From a virus: a DNA stretch of 64,000 bases. The notes beneath the pieces are model-generated. The model saw only the letters and a program-made list of their open reading frames with translations, searched no databases and had not been told where the DNA came from. A program made the position numbers and the translations under genes. Location of the stretch: positions 1 to 64,000 of IMG/VR virus record IMGVR_UViG_3300034095_001343, one strand, 5' to 3'. Position 1 is the first letter of the stretch; each line of letters opens with the position of its first letter. This document shows, one piece after another, positions 21,804 to 29,881 of this stretch.

Positions 21804-24061
21804 TTGACAAGGTATCAAAAGCTTCTAAGCTATTGATATTTAGTGAACCTTTTTATGGATTGTTCTTGATTGGTCTTAACAAAAAATATAGAAAAGATAT
21901 TCCAACAGCTGGTGTCAGTAAAAATGGCATTGGTGTGCAGTTGGCTATTAATCCTGATTTTGTTAATCCTTTATCTGAAGAACACACAATTGGTCTTTTG
22001 AAGCATGAGCTCAATTAGGGCTCCTTATACAGTAATGTATATGTAAAACGTCTTAAATTGCCGGGGACCCCCTAAAGCTTTATCTACTAAGCATGCACCG
22101 TGAGGTAGTATGTGGCTGAATTAATTACTCAGATACAGTAAAAAAGATAAAGATGTCGAAATGGGAAATCCGCAGCCAAATTTCTTGGTTATATGATTTA
22201 TTTTTGGTATATTGTAGTATAAATACTTACATATATGAAAACAGAAATAGAACAAAAAGTAATTGATTATTATGTTACTGATAAATTATCAGGTAAAAAG
22301 ATTGCAAGTATTTTAACTATAAATGTTAAAACAGTATTTGCCATTTTAAAAAGAAACAATATAAAATCAAGAACTTCGTCTGAGTCAGCAATGAAATATA
22401 CTTGCCAAGATGACTTTTTTAATGTTATAAACACAGAAAAAAAAGCATATTGGTTAGGTGTTTTGTTTGCAGATGGTAATATTACAAAAAAAGCAAGTAA
22501 ATCTGGACAGATTATTTTTTCATCAAAAGACAAAGAATGGGTAGAACTATTCTTATTAGATATTGGTTCAAATAACTCTCCAAATTGTGAATATCAAAAA
22601 TTATACAAGAAGTATATATGGAAAGCTCAAATAACATCAGCTCAAATGTATAATGACTTAAATATTTTAGGATGTACACCAGCTAAAACTAAAACAATTA
22701 AAATACCTATACTAGATGTTTCTTTAATACATCATTTTGTTAGAGGTTATTTTGATGGTGATGGTACAGTTGGAACTTACAAAAATTTAAAAAATAGTGA
22801 TTGGAAAATCCTAAAATCAGGTTTTTGTTCAGGTTCAAAAGAATTTATAATTGACTTATTAAAAATATTACCAGTAAAAAATAAAACTATTAAACAAAGT
22901 AATGATTGTTATATTACACAGCATTCTTTGTATGATACACTTAATTTATATAACTTTATGTATGAAAATCATACATTATGTTTAGAAAGAAAGAAACAAG
23001 TTTTTATTAATTACTTAGACACATATAAACCAAGAAAGAGGTTCAACGACTACAATAGACCATCCTAATAAGGATGAAGGTATAGTCTGATCTCATGTGA
23101 AAACATGAGTTAACAAAAATGCTTACACATAGCCTTTGGTCACTTGACTGTTAAGGATATGTATCCAGACCACAGACTGTTTAATATTGCAGCTGACCTT
23201 GAGATCAATCAATATATTGATGAGAAGTGCTTACCTGAAGGAGGTTTAACACTGGATACATTTCCAGAATTGAATCTTCCTCCAAAGGCGGGTACAAAAA
23301 CATACTATGATTTGTTACAGCAAGCCCGTGATGATGGAACCTCAGAGACATTAAATAACATTCTTAGTCAGATGGATGGTGAAAGTATTTATGATCACAA
23401 GACATGGCAAGAATTTGATGATTTATCTGAAGCAGAAAAGAAGTTGATTGAAAAACAAATTGATCATCAAATTAAAGAAGCAGCTGAACAAACAGAAAAA
23501 AAACAAGGAGATTTACCCGGAGAACTGAAAGAAATCTTTAGAAGACTATTTACAATTGAACCTTCAAAGTTTGATTGGAAAGGTTATCTAAGAAGATTTA
23601 TTGGTAATTCATCTATTGTCTATACAAAAAAGTTAAGAAGAAAATATAACAAAAGATATATTGAAAATCCTGGCTTAAAAATTAAACACAAAAATCATAT
23701 TCTTGTTGGTGTAGATACTTCAGGTTCTGTAAGTAGTGATGAACTTAAAGAATTTATGAATGAGTTGAATCATATGCATAAAACTGGACATAAAATTACA
23801 GTTGCACAGTGTGATACTCAGATTAATTCTGTAGAAGATTTTAATCCTAAAAAAGACTGGAATATCAAAGGCCGGGGAGGTACTGATTTTCAACCAGTTA
23901 TTAATCATTATAATGAATTTAAGCGTTATACCGCACTTATATATTTAACAGATGGTGAATGTTCCGCTCCATTAGATTGTCCTAAGAATGCTTTATGGGT
24001 TCTTAGTAGTAAATCAAGCATGGTGGATTATTTACCAGGAAAAACAATTCAATTAAATTAA
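21791..24061 (+). CDS. HExxH metalloprotease-VWA protein, split by group I intron C (386 aa when joined)
   Basis: Exons are 21791-22011 and 23122-24061, 1161 nt together. The N-terminal domain shows KHELLHIAFGHLTVKDMYPD (H72, E73, H76 as zinc and catalytic residues) and NIAADLEINQYI, as in the DUF2201 metallopeptidase-like family. The C-terminal VWA domain has the MIDAS residues DTSGSVS, GGTDF and TDGE (about 245-335). In between lies a charged helical linker. The next gene encodes a MoxR-type ATPase, the usual partner of such VWA proteins. The intron splits codon 74 (CT|C), inside HExxH. Confidence 0.85.
22185..22215 (+). promoter_or_regulatory. Bacteroidota-type promoter for intron endonuclease
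   Basis: TTG (22185-22187), exactly 20 bases, then TATATTGT (22208-22215), followed 19 bases later by the ATG of the endonuclease. It has the same design and spacing as the promoter in intron A. Confidence 0.5.
22235..23068 (+). CDS. LAGLIDADG homing endonuclease, 277 aa
   Basis: This is an intron-encoded double-motif endonuclease. The two LAGLIDADG-type helices are visible as YWLGVLFADGNIT (about 70-82) and HFVRGYFDGDGTVG (about 168-181), each with the acidic metal ligand. An N-terminal helix-turn-helix (GKKIASILTINVKTVFAILK) probably adds DNA contacts. The spacing of about 100 residues between motifs is normal. It is inserted between the intron core halves, in the loop before P7. Confidence 0.9.
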   Translation: MKTEIEQKVIDYYVTDKLSGKKIASILTINVKTVFAILKRNNIKSRTSSESAMKYTCQDDFFNVINTEKKAYWLGVLFADGNITKKASKSGQIIFSSKDKEWVELFLLDIGSNNSPNCEYQKLYKKYIWKAQITSAQMYNDLNILGCTPAKTKTIKIPILDVSLIHHFVRGYFDGDGTVGTYKNLKNSDWKILKSGFCSGSKEFIIDLLKILPVKNKTIKQSNDCYITQHSLYDTLNLYNFMYENHTLCLERKKQVFINYLDTYKPRKRFNDYNRPS

Positions 24062-24063
24062 TT

Positions 24064-25335
24064 ATGGCACAAGTAAATTTAAACATTGACGACCTTAAGG
24101 GTTTCGTAAATCACATTATTCAAAACAACAGATTCTTACAAGAACAAGGAAAACCACCTGTAGCTGTTGAAGTTGTAGGAGAATCAGGAATTGGTAAAAC
24201 ATCTACCATTGTTGAACTAGCTAAAGAAAACAACTTAAACTTTGTAAAATTAAATTTAGCACAGATTGAAGAATTAGGAGATTTAGTGGGATTCCCTGTA
24301 CGTCAATTTCAGATGTATAAAGAACAAACAATTTCTTCTAATTCTGAAAATACACTTAATTATACAGCAGCACAAAGAGCTGCAGCATCAGCAGATGTAT
24401 CTAACATTAAAGGAAACCAAGTTAAAAAAATTGGTATATGGGTAGATGAACTTGCTGTTAGTGAGTATTTTAAGAACGGTTATAAAATGACAGGTAAGAA
24501 CAGAATGTCTTATTGTGCACCAGAGTGGATTGCTGATAAAAAAGAAGGTGGTATACTATTGTTAGATGATTTTAACAGAGCTGACCAAAGATTTTTACAA
24601 GCCACAATGGAGTTAATAGATAGACAAACTTATATCTCTTGGAGTCTTCCAAAAGACTGGCATATTATATTAACAAGTAATCCAGATAATGGAGATTATA
24701 TGGTTAATAGCATTGATGCTGCACAAAAAACAAGATATATTACAGCAAATCTAAAATTTGATGTAAATGTATGGGCACGTTGGGCAGAAGAAAGTGGTAT
24801 TGATACACGTTGTATCAACTTTTTGTTGATGCATCCTGAATTAATTACAACAGAAACTAATGCAAGATCTATTACAACTTTCTTTAATGCTATTTCTAGC
24901 TTTGAATCATTTCAGGATAACTTAAGCCTGATTCAAATGATTGGTGAAGGTTCTGTAGGTGATGCATTTGCAAGTATGTTTACTGTATTTATTAATAATA
25001 AATTAGATAGATTAGTTACTCCTAAAGATCTTTTGACACATGATAATGAGTCTTATATCTTGGGTGAACTTAATTCTTGTATTGGTAGTGGTGATAATTA
25101 TAGAGCAGATATTGCTTCTACACTTGCAACACGTCTTTCAAATTATGCTCTTGTTTATGCTAAAGATAATACAGTTACACAAAAAATAACAGATCGTATG
25201 ATATCCCTTTGTACTAAGGATTATTTTACAAATGATCTAAAGTATTTAATTGTACGTACTGTGTTTAATGGTAATAAACAAAAGTTTAATAAAATGATGA
25301 TGGACCCTAATATTATTAAAATGACTATAAAATAA
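24064..25335 (+). CDS. MoxR-type AAA+ ATPase, 423 aa
   Basis: This is an AAA+ ATPase of the MoxR/dynein-midasin-like kind. Walker A is GESGIGKTST (about 39-48), Walker B LLLDDFNRADQ (about 162-172, with DDFNRA as in MoxR), and sensor 1 ILTSNPDNGDY (about 199-209), followed by the sensor-2 Arg region. Such ATPases act as chaperones that remodel complexes together with VWA proteins. It starts two bases after the VWA gene and is followed by two further genes of the same operon. Confidence 0.85.
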   Translation: MAQVNLNIDDLKGFVNHIIQNNRFLQEQGKPPVAVEVVGESGIGKTSTIVELAKENNLNFVKLNLAQIEELGDLVGFPVRQFQMYKEQTISSNSENTLNYTAAQRAAASADVSNIKGNQVKKIGIWVDELAVSEYFKNGYKMTGKNRMSYCAPEWIADKKEGGILLLDDFNRADQRFLQATMELIDRQTYISWSLPKDWHIILTSNPDNGDYMVNSIDAAQKTRYITANLKFDVNVWARWAEESGIDTRCINFLLMHPELITTETNARSITTFFNAISSFESFQDNLSLIQMIGEGSVGDAFASMFTVFINNKLDRLVTPKDLLTHDNESYILGELNSCIGSGDNYRADIASTLATRLSNYALVYAKDNTVTQKITDRMISLCTKDYFTNDLKYLIVRTVFNGNKQKFNKMMMDPNIIKMTIK

Positions 25336-25336
25336 T

Positions 25337-26359
25337 ATGACAAGTAAATCTGTTTATCAAAATTTAGATCAAACAGTATTACAACACTTTGGATTAGAAA
25401 GTGCCCCTGTATATGGGGTACTTTCTTCCAATTTGGATACTGTTGAATCAGTAATATGTATACAAGATCCTGATATATACAATAATATAGAAAATACTCT
25501 TAAAAAAGAAACTCTCAGTACAAGCTGGAAGAATTATAAGAGAGCTTTTGTATTACCTAAATGTCCGGTATCTCTAGATAGAATAAAAGCTGCAGCAAAA
25601 GAGCACAATATTGTTATAGTAGGTGACTATAAAAAAGCTGATTTCATAATATCTCATAATGATATAAATGAATCAGTTAGTAACAGTGATACTATTAAAT
25701 CAACATTGCTTTTAGCTAAGCTTTGGAACTATAATTTAATTGATGATACATTAGGCAGACTTCCAATTGTAGATTCAAGCGGTATGTCTTTTATTTATGA
25801 TGACAAATGGACTAAGCATATAAGTATATGGAATTATAATACAAAATCTCTATATGATTCATGGATGATTACAGGTATGGCTATTGATATCGCTTACTTA
25901 TTAGAAACTGGATCTTTAGGAGGTACTGTTAATATTGATACTTTTATGCATTCATCTGCAACAATTCAAGATTTAACAGAAGAACTAGTTGAAACAATAA
26001 CAAACATGCTAAGTAGCTATAGTGATGATGATATTGAAATTGTAAGTAAATTATTACCAACAATTAATTTAAATGAAAATCATCATCTTCTTTGGTTATT
26101 ATTCAATAAAATAGATCATAAACTACGTCACTTTAATAGAAATAAAGATGTACAGTTTTGGTTGTCCCGTAAGAAATATAATTATGCAAATTTAGATGCT
26201 CAAGACCTTATCTTAAAACTAGAAACAGATAATTTATTAGATAAAAAAACATTTAAATTTTTAGAGCCAATTTGCAGAAAACAAATACAAATTTATAATA
26301 GAGATTTGTATGTATTTAATGTATCAGTTAAACCTAAATATCAAGAATATTTAAAATGA
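25337..26359 (+). CDS. MoxR-VWA operon protein X1, 340 aa
   Basis: Function is unknown. The N-terminal third is alpha/beta, ending FVLPKCPVSLDRIKAAAKEH and KADFIISHND. The rest is helical with leucine-rich helices (SDDDIEIVSKLLPTINLNEN). It is a distant paralogue of the next gene: order, length and the 'LP-x-hydrophobic-(K)ADxxII' and 'LL-P/A-N-LLF' patterns agree. It starts one base after the ATPase stop. It may be a substrate or adaptor of the MoxR-VWA machine. Confidence 0.55.
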   Translation: MTSKSVYQNLDQTVLQHFGLESAPVYGVLSSNLDTVESVICIQDPDIYNNIENTLKKETLSTSWKNYKRAFVLPKCPVSLDRIKAAAKEHNIVIVGDYKKADFIISHNDINESVSNSDTIKSTLLLAKLWNYNLIDDTLGRLPIVDSSGMSFIYDDKWTKHISIWNYNTKSLYDSWMITGMAIDIAYLLETGSLGGTVNIDTFMHSSATIQDLTEELVETITNMLSSYSDDDIEIVSKLLPTINLNENHHLLWLLFNKIDHKLRHFNRNKDVQFWLSRKKYNYANLDAQDLILKLETDNLLDKKTFKFLEPICRKQIQIYNRDLYVFNVSVKPKYQEYLK

Positions 26360-27477
26360 AATGTTATAGAATAAAAATAGACATAGATCATGTATCTCAA
26401 AAGCTTTTTATAAAATCATATACTTTAGATAAACCTATAGTTATATTTAAAAAGTATGATGATGATGATTTAAATATACCAATTAAAACAATTGATATTA
26501 ATTCATCTGATTTAAAAAATAAAAGTATTTTTAGATATCCAAAGTTAACTCTTCCAAGAAATAAAATAGATATTTTTAAAAAAAAGTATGATTTATCAAT
26601 AACTAGATCAAAAGATGAAGCAGACTATAAAATTATATCTAATGAATATTTAAAAACTTTAGTTAATACCTCATGGCATAAACATGTAGTTTTAACAGAT
26701 TTTGAAAATTATATTTATAAAACACTAGAGCATTGGAATGATGATACCATCTCTTTAATTAATAAAATTAAAGATGAATTAGATGAAAATGAAAAGTGTG
26801 CGCTAAGTATACAGGATTGTGTTAGTTATAGCTATTATCATAATGTTACTTATGAAATTTTACAAAATAGACCTACCATTGCTGGTAAAGTATATGAAAT
26901 TGAAAATGAAAATGATATTAAAGAAATATTAAGTTCAAATAATCTAATTTTTGATCATGTATTATGCTCTATGTCTACTGAAGACTCGGTTATTTTAACA
27001 GAAGTAGATTATTATAATATGCTTAAAATGATTGAAAGTAAATCTTCTGACAATATTAATTTAGTATTAGAAATAATGGCTAATAGTAATACTGAAAAAT
27101 CAATGGATATAATTGGTTTATTATTTTTTGAAAAATTCAACCTTCTAAAAGATATATCAACAAACTGGCAAAATGTAAATATAAAGACTTTAAGAAAAAG
27201 ATTATCTAAATTTATTCCATATGGTCAAGCTAATGTGCATTATTATGATCGTTTAACTAAACTTCTTATAAATGAAAAAGCCTTAACTGTATTTGCATTT
27301 AAAATAATATCCATTCAAATGTTAAATCATTTATCTAATGCCGTGGGCTTTGGAAAAAGTGTTTTTGATATAAGACTTGAAGATATTAAATTAAAATCTG
27401 AATATGAACAATGTTTAGTTTTAAATGAAAATGGTCAAAAAATTATTGAAAATACTACTTCATTTAATAAAATATAA
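26356..27477 (+). CDS. MoxR-VWA operon protein X2, 373 aa
   Basis: Function is unknown. It is paralogous to X1: the segments KLTLPRNKIDIFKKKYDLS, DEADYKIIS, and SDNINLVLEIMANSNTEKSM align in the same order with X1. Lys- and Asn-rich, AT-biased codons suggest a long stay in the phage. It overlaps X1 by ATGA and closes the operon in front of a terminator. Confidence 0.55.
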   Translation: MKCYRIKIDIDHVSQKLFIKSYTLDKPIVIFKKYDDDDLNIPIKTIDINSSDLKNKSIFRYPKLTLPRNKIDIFKKKYDLSITRSKDEADYKIISNEYLKTLVNTSWHKHVVLTDFENYIYKTLEHWNDDTISLINKIKDELDENEKCALSIQDCVSYSYYHNVTYEILQNRPTIAGKVYEIENENDIKEILSSNNLIFDHVLCSMSTEDSVILTEVDYYNMLKMIESKSSDNINLVLEIMANSNTEKSMDIIGLLFFEKFNLLKDISTNWQNVNIKTLRKRLSKFIPYGQANVHYYDRLTKLLINEKALTVFAFKIISIQMLNHLSNAVGFGKSVFDIRLEDIKLKSEYEQCLVLNENGQKIIENTTSFNKI

Positions 27478-27505
27478 ATAAGTATTTTAGAGAGTTCTTA
27501 TAATT

Positions 27506-27537
27506 AAAGGGGAGTTTTTTAAAATTCCCCTTTTTTA
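27506..27537 (+). terminator. Rho-independent terminator
   Basis: AAAGGGGAGTTTT (27506-27518) pairs with AAAATTCCCCTTT (27521-27533) over 13 bp with a two-base loop, followed by T. It ends the MoxR-VWA operon. Confidence 0.85.
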
Positions 27538-27539
27538 TT

Positions 27540-27596
27540 ATAATGTTCATTTAAAGTTACAATTAGTGCAATATTGTGCATTTAAATGAACATTAT
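27540..27596. repeat. 16-bp perfect inverted repeat
   Basis: ATAATGTTCATTTAAA (27540-27555) and TTTAAATGAACATTAT (27581-27596) are exact inverted copies around 25 bases that hold a near-palindrome TGCAATATTGTGCA. Lying between a terminator and the nuclease gene, it could be an operator or a replication-related site. It has no T-run and so is not a terminator. Confidence 0.6.
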
Positions 27597-27623
27597 CTTT
27601 TAAAATTATTAAAAAATCAAGCT

Positions 27624-28631
27624 ATGGTGCATTATAATACACTTAAAGAAAAGGAGTTTTACTCCAAACCATTTAAATTTAGTTATTCATCATTGAATAA
27701 ACTAATATTCTCTCCCTCATTATTCTACAAAGATTATATACTTGGAGATAAAGAAGAGAGATTAGACAAGCATCTTATTGAAGGTAAGCTTATTCACTGT
27801 TTAGTTTTTGAACCAGAAAAACTAGAAACAAAATTTAAAATTATTCCAGGTAAGGTACCTACAGATAATGTCCGAAAAATCCTACATAAACTAGCAGAAA
27901 GAAGCTTAGTGAATGATAAATCCAACATTGATCTTATGTCTAAAGAACTTGAAGAAACTATTTTGGATATACTAAAAGAAGAAAATTTATATCAATCACT
28001 TAAGGAAGATTCAGCTAGAGTCATTAAGATTCAATGTGAAGAAAATTTAGAGTACTGGAATTTTATAAATAATCCTAAAGTAGATGTAATAGACCAAGAA
28101 ACATTACTTAGATGTCAAGAACAAAGTAATATTATATTACAAAATGAAAATGTCAAACTTATTTTTGCTAAAAAAGAAACAGATTTTGCATTAGATCCTA
28201 TTCAAACATTCTCAGAAAAATATTTAGAATGTGAACTTAATGAATTACCTTTTGGCTTAAAAGGTTATATTGACTTTTATCAAATTGATGATGATAATAA
28301 AGTAATTACAATTTGTGATCTTAAAACAACAGGTAAAGCTCTTATTGATTTTCCAGAGACAATTAATTTCTATAATTATTGGTTGCAAGCAGCTATATAT
28401 TCTAAATTAGTTTATGAAAATCTTCCGGAAGAAAAAAAAGATTATGACATTTTATTTAAATTTATTGTAATTGATCGTTATAATCAAGTTTATCCTTTTG
28501 ATGTATCACAATCAACTTTAGCAATTTGGGCAGATAATTTTAGGGATACAATTAATAAAGCATCTTATCATTATAAAAATAATAATTACTCATTACCTTA
28601 TGATTTTTTAACTGAAAAAATAATTTTATAA
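27624..28631 (+). CDS. PD-(D/E)XK nuclease (RecE/Cas4-like), 335 aa
   Basis: This is an exonuclease of the PD-(D/E)XK superfamily, probably for recombination or host DNA degradation. The start YSSLNKLIFSPSLFYKDYI is the family helix, KHLIEGKLIHCLVFEPEKL the GxxxHxxxL motif, and GLKGYIDFYQID followed by VITICDLKTTGKA (about residues 231-243) the catalytic G-x-D ... D-x-K core. The ATG at 27624 is preferred, since an in-frame GTG at 27576 lies inside the inverted repeat's loop. Confidence 0.8.
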   Translation: MVHYNTLKEKEFYSKPFKFSYSSLNKLIFSPSLFYKDYILGDKEERLDKHLIEGKLIHCLVFEPEKLETKFKIIPGKVPTDNVRKILHKLAERSLVNDKSNIDLMSKELEETILDILKEENLYQSLKEDSARVIKIQCEENLEYWNFINNPKVDVIDQETLLRCQEQSNIILQNENVKLIFAKKETDFALDPIQTFSEKYLECELNELPFGLKGYIDFYQIDDDNKVITICDLKTTGKALIDFPETINFYNYWLQAAIYSKLVYENLPEEKKDYDILFKFIVIDRYNQVYPFDVSQSTLAIWADNFRDTINKASYHYKNNNYSLPYDFLTEKIIL

Positions 28632-28632
28632 T

Positions 28633-29214
28633 ATGAGAATCGTATACACAGAGTATTTTCAGAAAAGTAAAGTTTTTTTATATCCGTTATTAGGATTGAA
28701 AAAGGGTTTAGAATATGTACCAATAAATACATTTATTTGTTGGGACATGTTATATGAAAGTAGTGACTATAAATTTATATGCGTGTATAATAATGAAAAA
28801 ACAATTGATTTTAAAAACTTTGAGTTAAAATATCTTAAAAATCATAGTTTTTTAGAATTTTATTATAATCTTGGTGATAAACAAATATATATTTTTGATA
28901 TGAAATCATACAAACATGATTATATGATGTTTGTATCTGGAAAATATTCTAAAATGTCTATAGGAGCAAAAAATAAAATTCTTCAATATTTTGGTGATAC
29001 CAATAAAGTATCAGAATATGTTGAAAGTTTTTTAAATCCCTCTGAATACCATGAAGTATACGCAGAAAGTTTAAATGTAGATATAAAGTTAATCATAAAA
29101 GTTTATGAAATTTGTAGTAAACCTAACTTAATTAAAGAAACATTTTTTAAAAAAATTCCTGAAGATCTTCAATTATTAAAAAATAAATCTATATTTTTGA
29201 AGCAAAACCACTAA
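28633..29214 (+). CDS. Hypothetical protein, 193 aa
   Basis: Not recognised. It is AT-rich with many aromatic residues, alternating hydrophobic strands and Lys-rich loops. There is no signal peptide. It starts one base after the nuclease stop and ends one base before the next gene, so it belongs to the same transcript. No motif points to a function. Confidence 0.55.
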   Translation: MRIVYTEYFQKSKVFLYPLLGLKKGLEYVPINTFICWDMLYESSDYKFICVYNNEKTIDFKNFELKYLKNHSFLEFYYNLGDKQIYIFDMKSYKHDYMMFVSGKYSKMSIGAKNKILQYFGDTNKVSEYVESFLNPSEYHEVYAESLNVDIKLIIKVYEICSKPNLIKETFFKKIPEDLQLLKNKSIFLKQNH

Positions 29215-29215
29215 T

Positions 29216-29635
29216 ATGACAGAAAAATCATCGTTTGGAAAAAACATGATGCTGATTAGTTCAGCATTCAGAGGAGTTAAATCCTTTAGTATTATTCCAG
29301 TAACTCAAGATTGCCCTTATGTAGAGGCAATGTTTGATCCTACTTCGGGAATCCTTGCAGTAATTAGCAAGATTAAAAAACAAGCAATGCACATGGTGCC
29401 AAAGCTTGATGAAAACGGTCAGCCCGTTAGACTTAAAGCTCCAAACATGGAAACAGGTAAAACTGTAAAAGAGCAAAGAGTTCAAATTGAAACTTTTTCA
29501 GAAATTTATATTACTGAAAAAGATGAAATTGCACAATTTGTGTACATGTTTGCTGTAAATGTTGAGCAGTTTGATATTTCTCCTTTTTTTGTTGATGTGA
29601 AAGAAACAAAAACATCTAGTATTATAATGCCTTAA
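29216..29635 (+). CDS. Conserved phage protein, 139 aa
   Basis: Not assigned. The protein is compact and beta-rich (FSIIPVTQDCPYVEAMFDPT, then GILAVISKIKKQAMHMVPKLDENG) with a Val-rich C-terminal strand. It has less AT bias than its neighbours, suggesting strong expression or conservation. It lies three genes before PolB and may act in replication. Confidence 0.55.
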   Translation: MTEKSSFGKNMMLISSAFRGVKSFSIIPVTQDCPYVEAMFDPTSGILAVISKIKKQAMHMVPKLDENGQPVRLKAPNMETGKTVKEQRVQIETFSEIYITEKDEIAQFVYMFAVNVEQFDISPFFVDVKETKTSSIIMP

Positions 29636-29641
29636 TTATTT

Positions 29642-29803
29642 ATGAATACTTTTATAAAATTATTTGTAATTGTTTGCTGCGGAGAATTAACTCCATATAA
29701 CACTTATACATATCAAGCTAAATGTGTTAATGATAAAACAGAATATACTATTTATAGTCCTTATAAATATAATTCAGGTGACACATTAGTATATAAAAAA
29801 TAG
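29642..29803 (+). CDS. Small exported peptide, 53 aa
   Basis: A short ORF beginning MNTFIKLFVIVCCGELTPYN, with a hydrophobic segment at residues 4-13 that may act as a signal or anchor. Three Cys are present. It starts six bases after the preceding stop and ends just before a terminator, which supports its being a real last gene. Confidence 0.4.
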   Translation: MNTFIKLFVIVCCGELTPYNTYTYQAKCVNDKTEYTIYSPYKYNSGDTLVYKK

Positions 29804-29827
29804 TAATACAAACATATTTTAAAATAA

Positions 29828-29860
29828 AATAAGGAATGCGTTGTGTTCCTTATTTTTTTT
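29828..29860 (+). terminator. Rho-independent terminator
   Basis: AATAAGGAA (29828-29836) pairs with TTCCTTATT (29846-29854) over 9 bp, followed by T. It separates the nuclease operon from PolB. Confidence 0.8.
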
Positions 29861-29881
29861 ATATAACTAATTATATTAAAT

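Larger units (their letters stand above)
22012..23121 (+). mobile_element. Group I intron C (1110 nt) with LAGLIDADG endonuclease
   Basis: The 5' exon ends GAGCT and guide GGCTC (22019-22023) pairs with it with the G-U at the site. The core shows TTAAATTGCCGGGGACCCCC and AATCCGCAGCC, close to intron B. P7 strands are GACTA and TAGTC. P9 is CTCATGT-GAAA-ACATGAG (23092-23109). The intron ends with G23121. P10 is only partial (two or three pairs), so the 3' site rests on frame and the restored HELLH motif. Confidence 0.85.
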
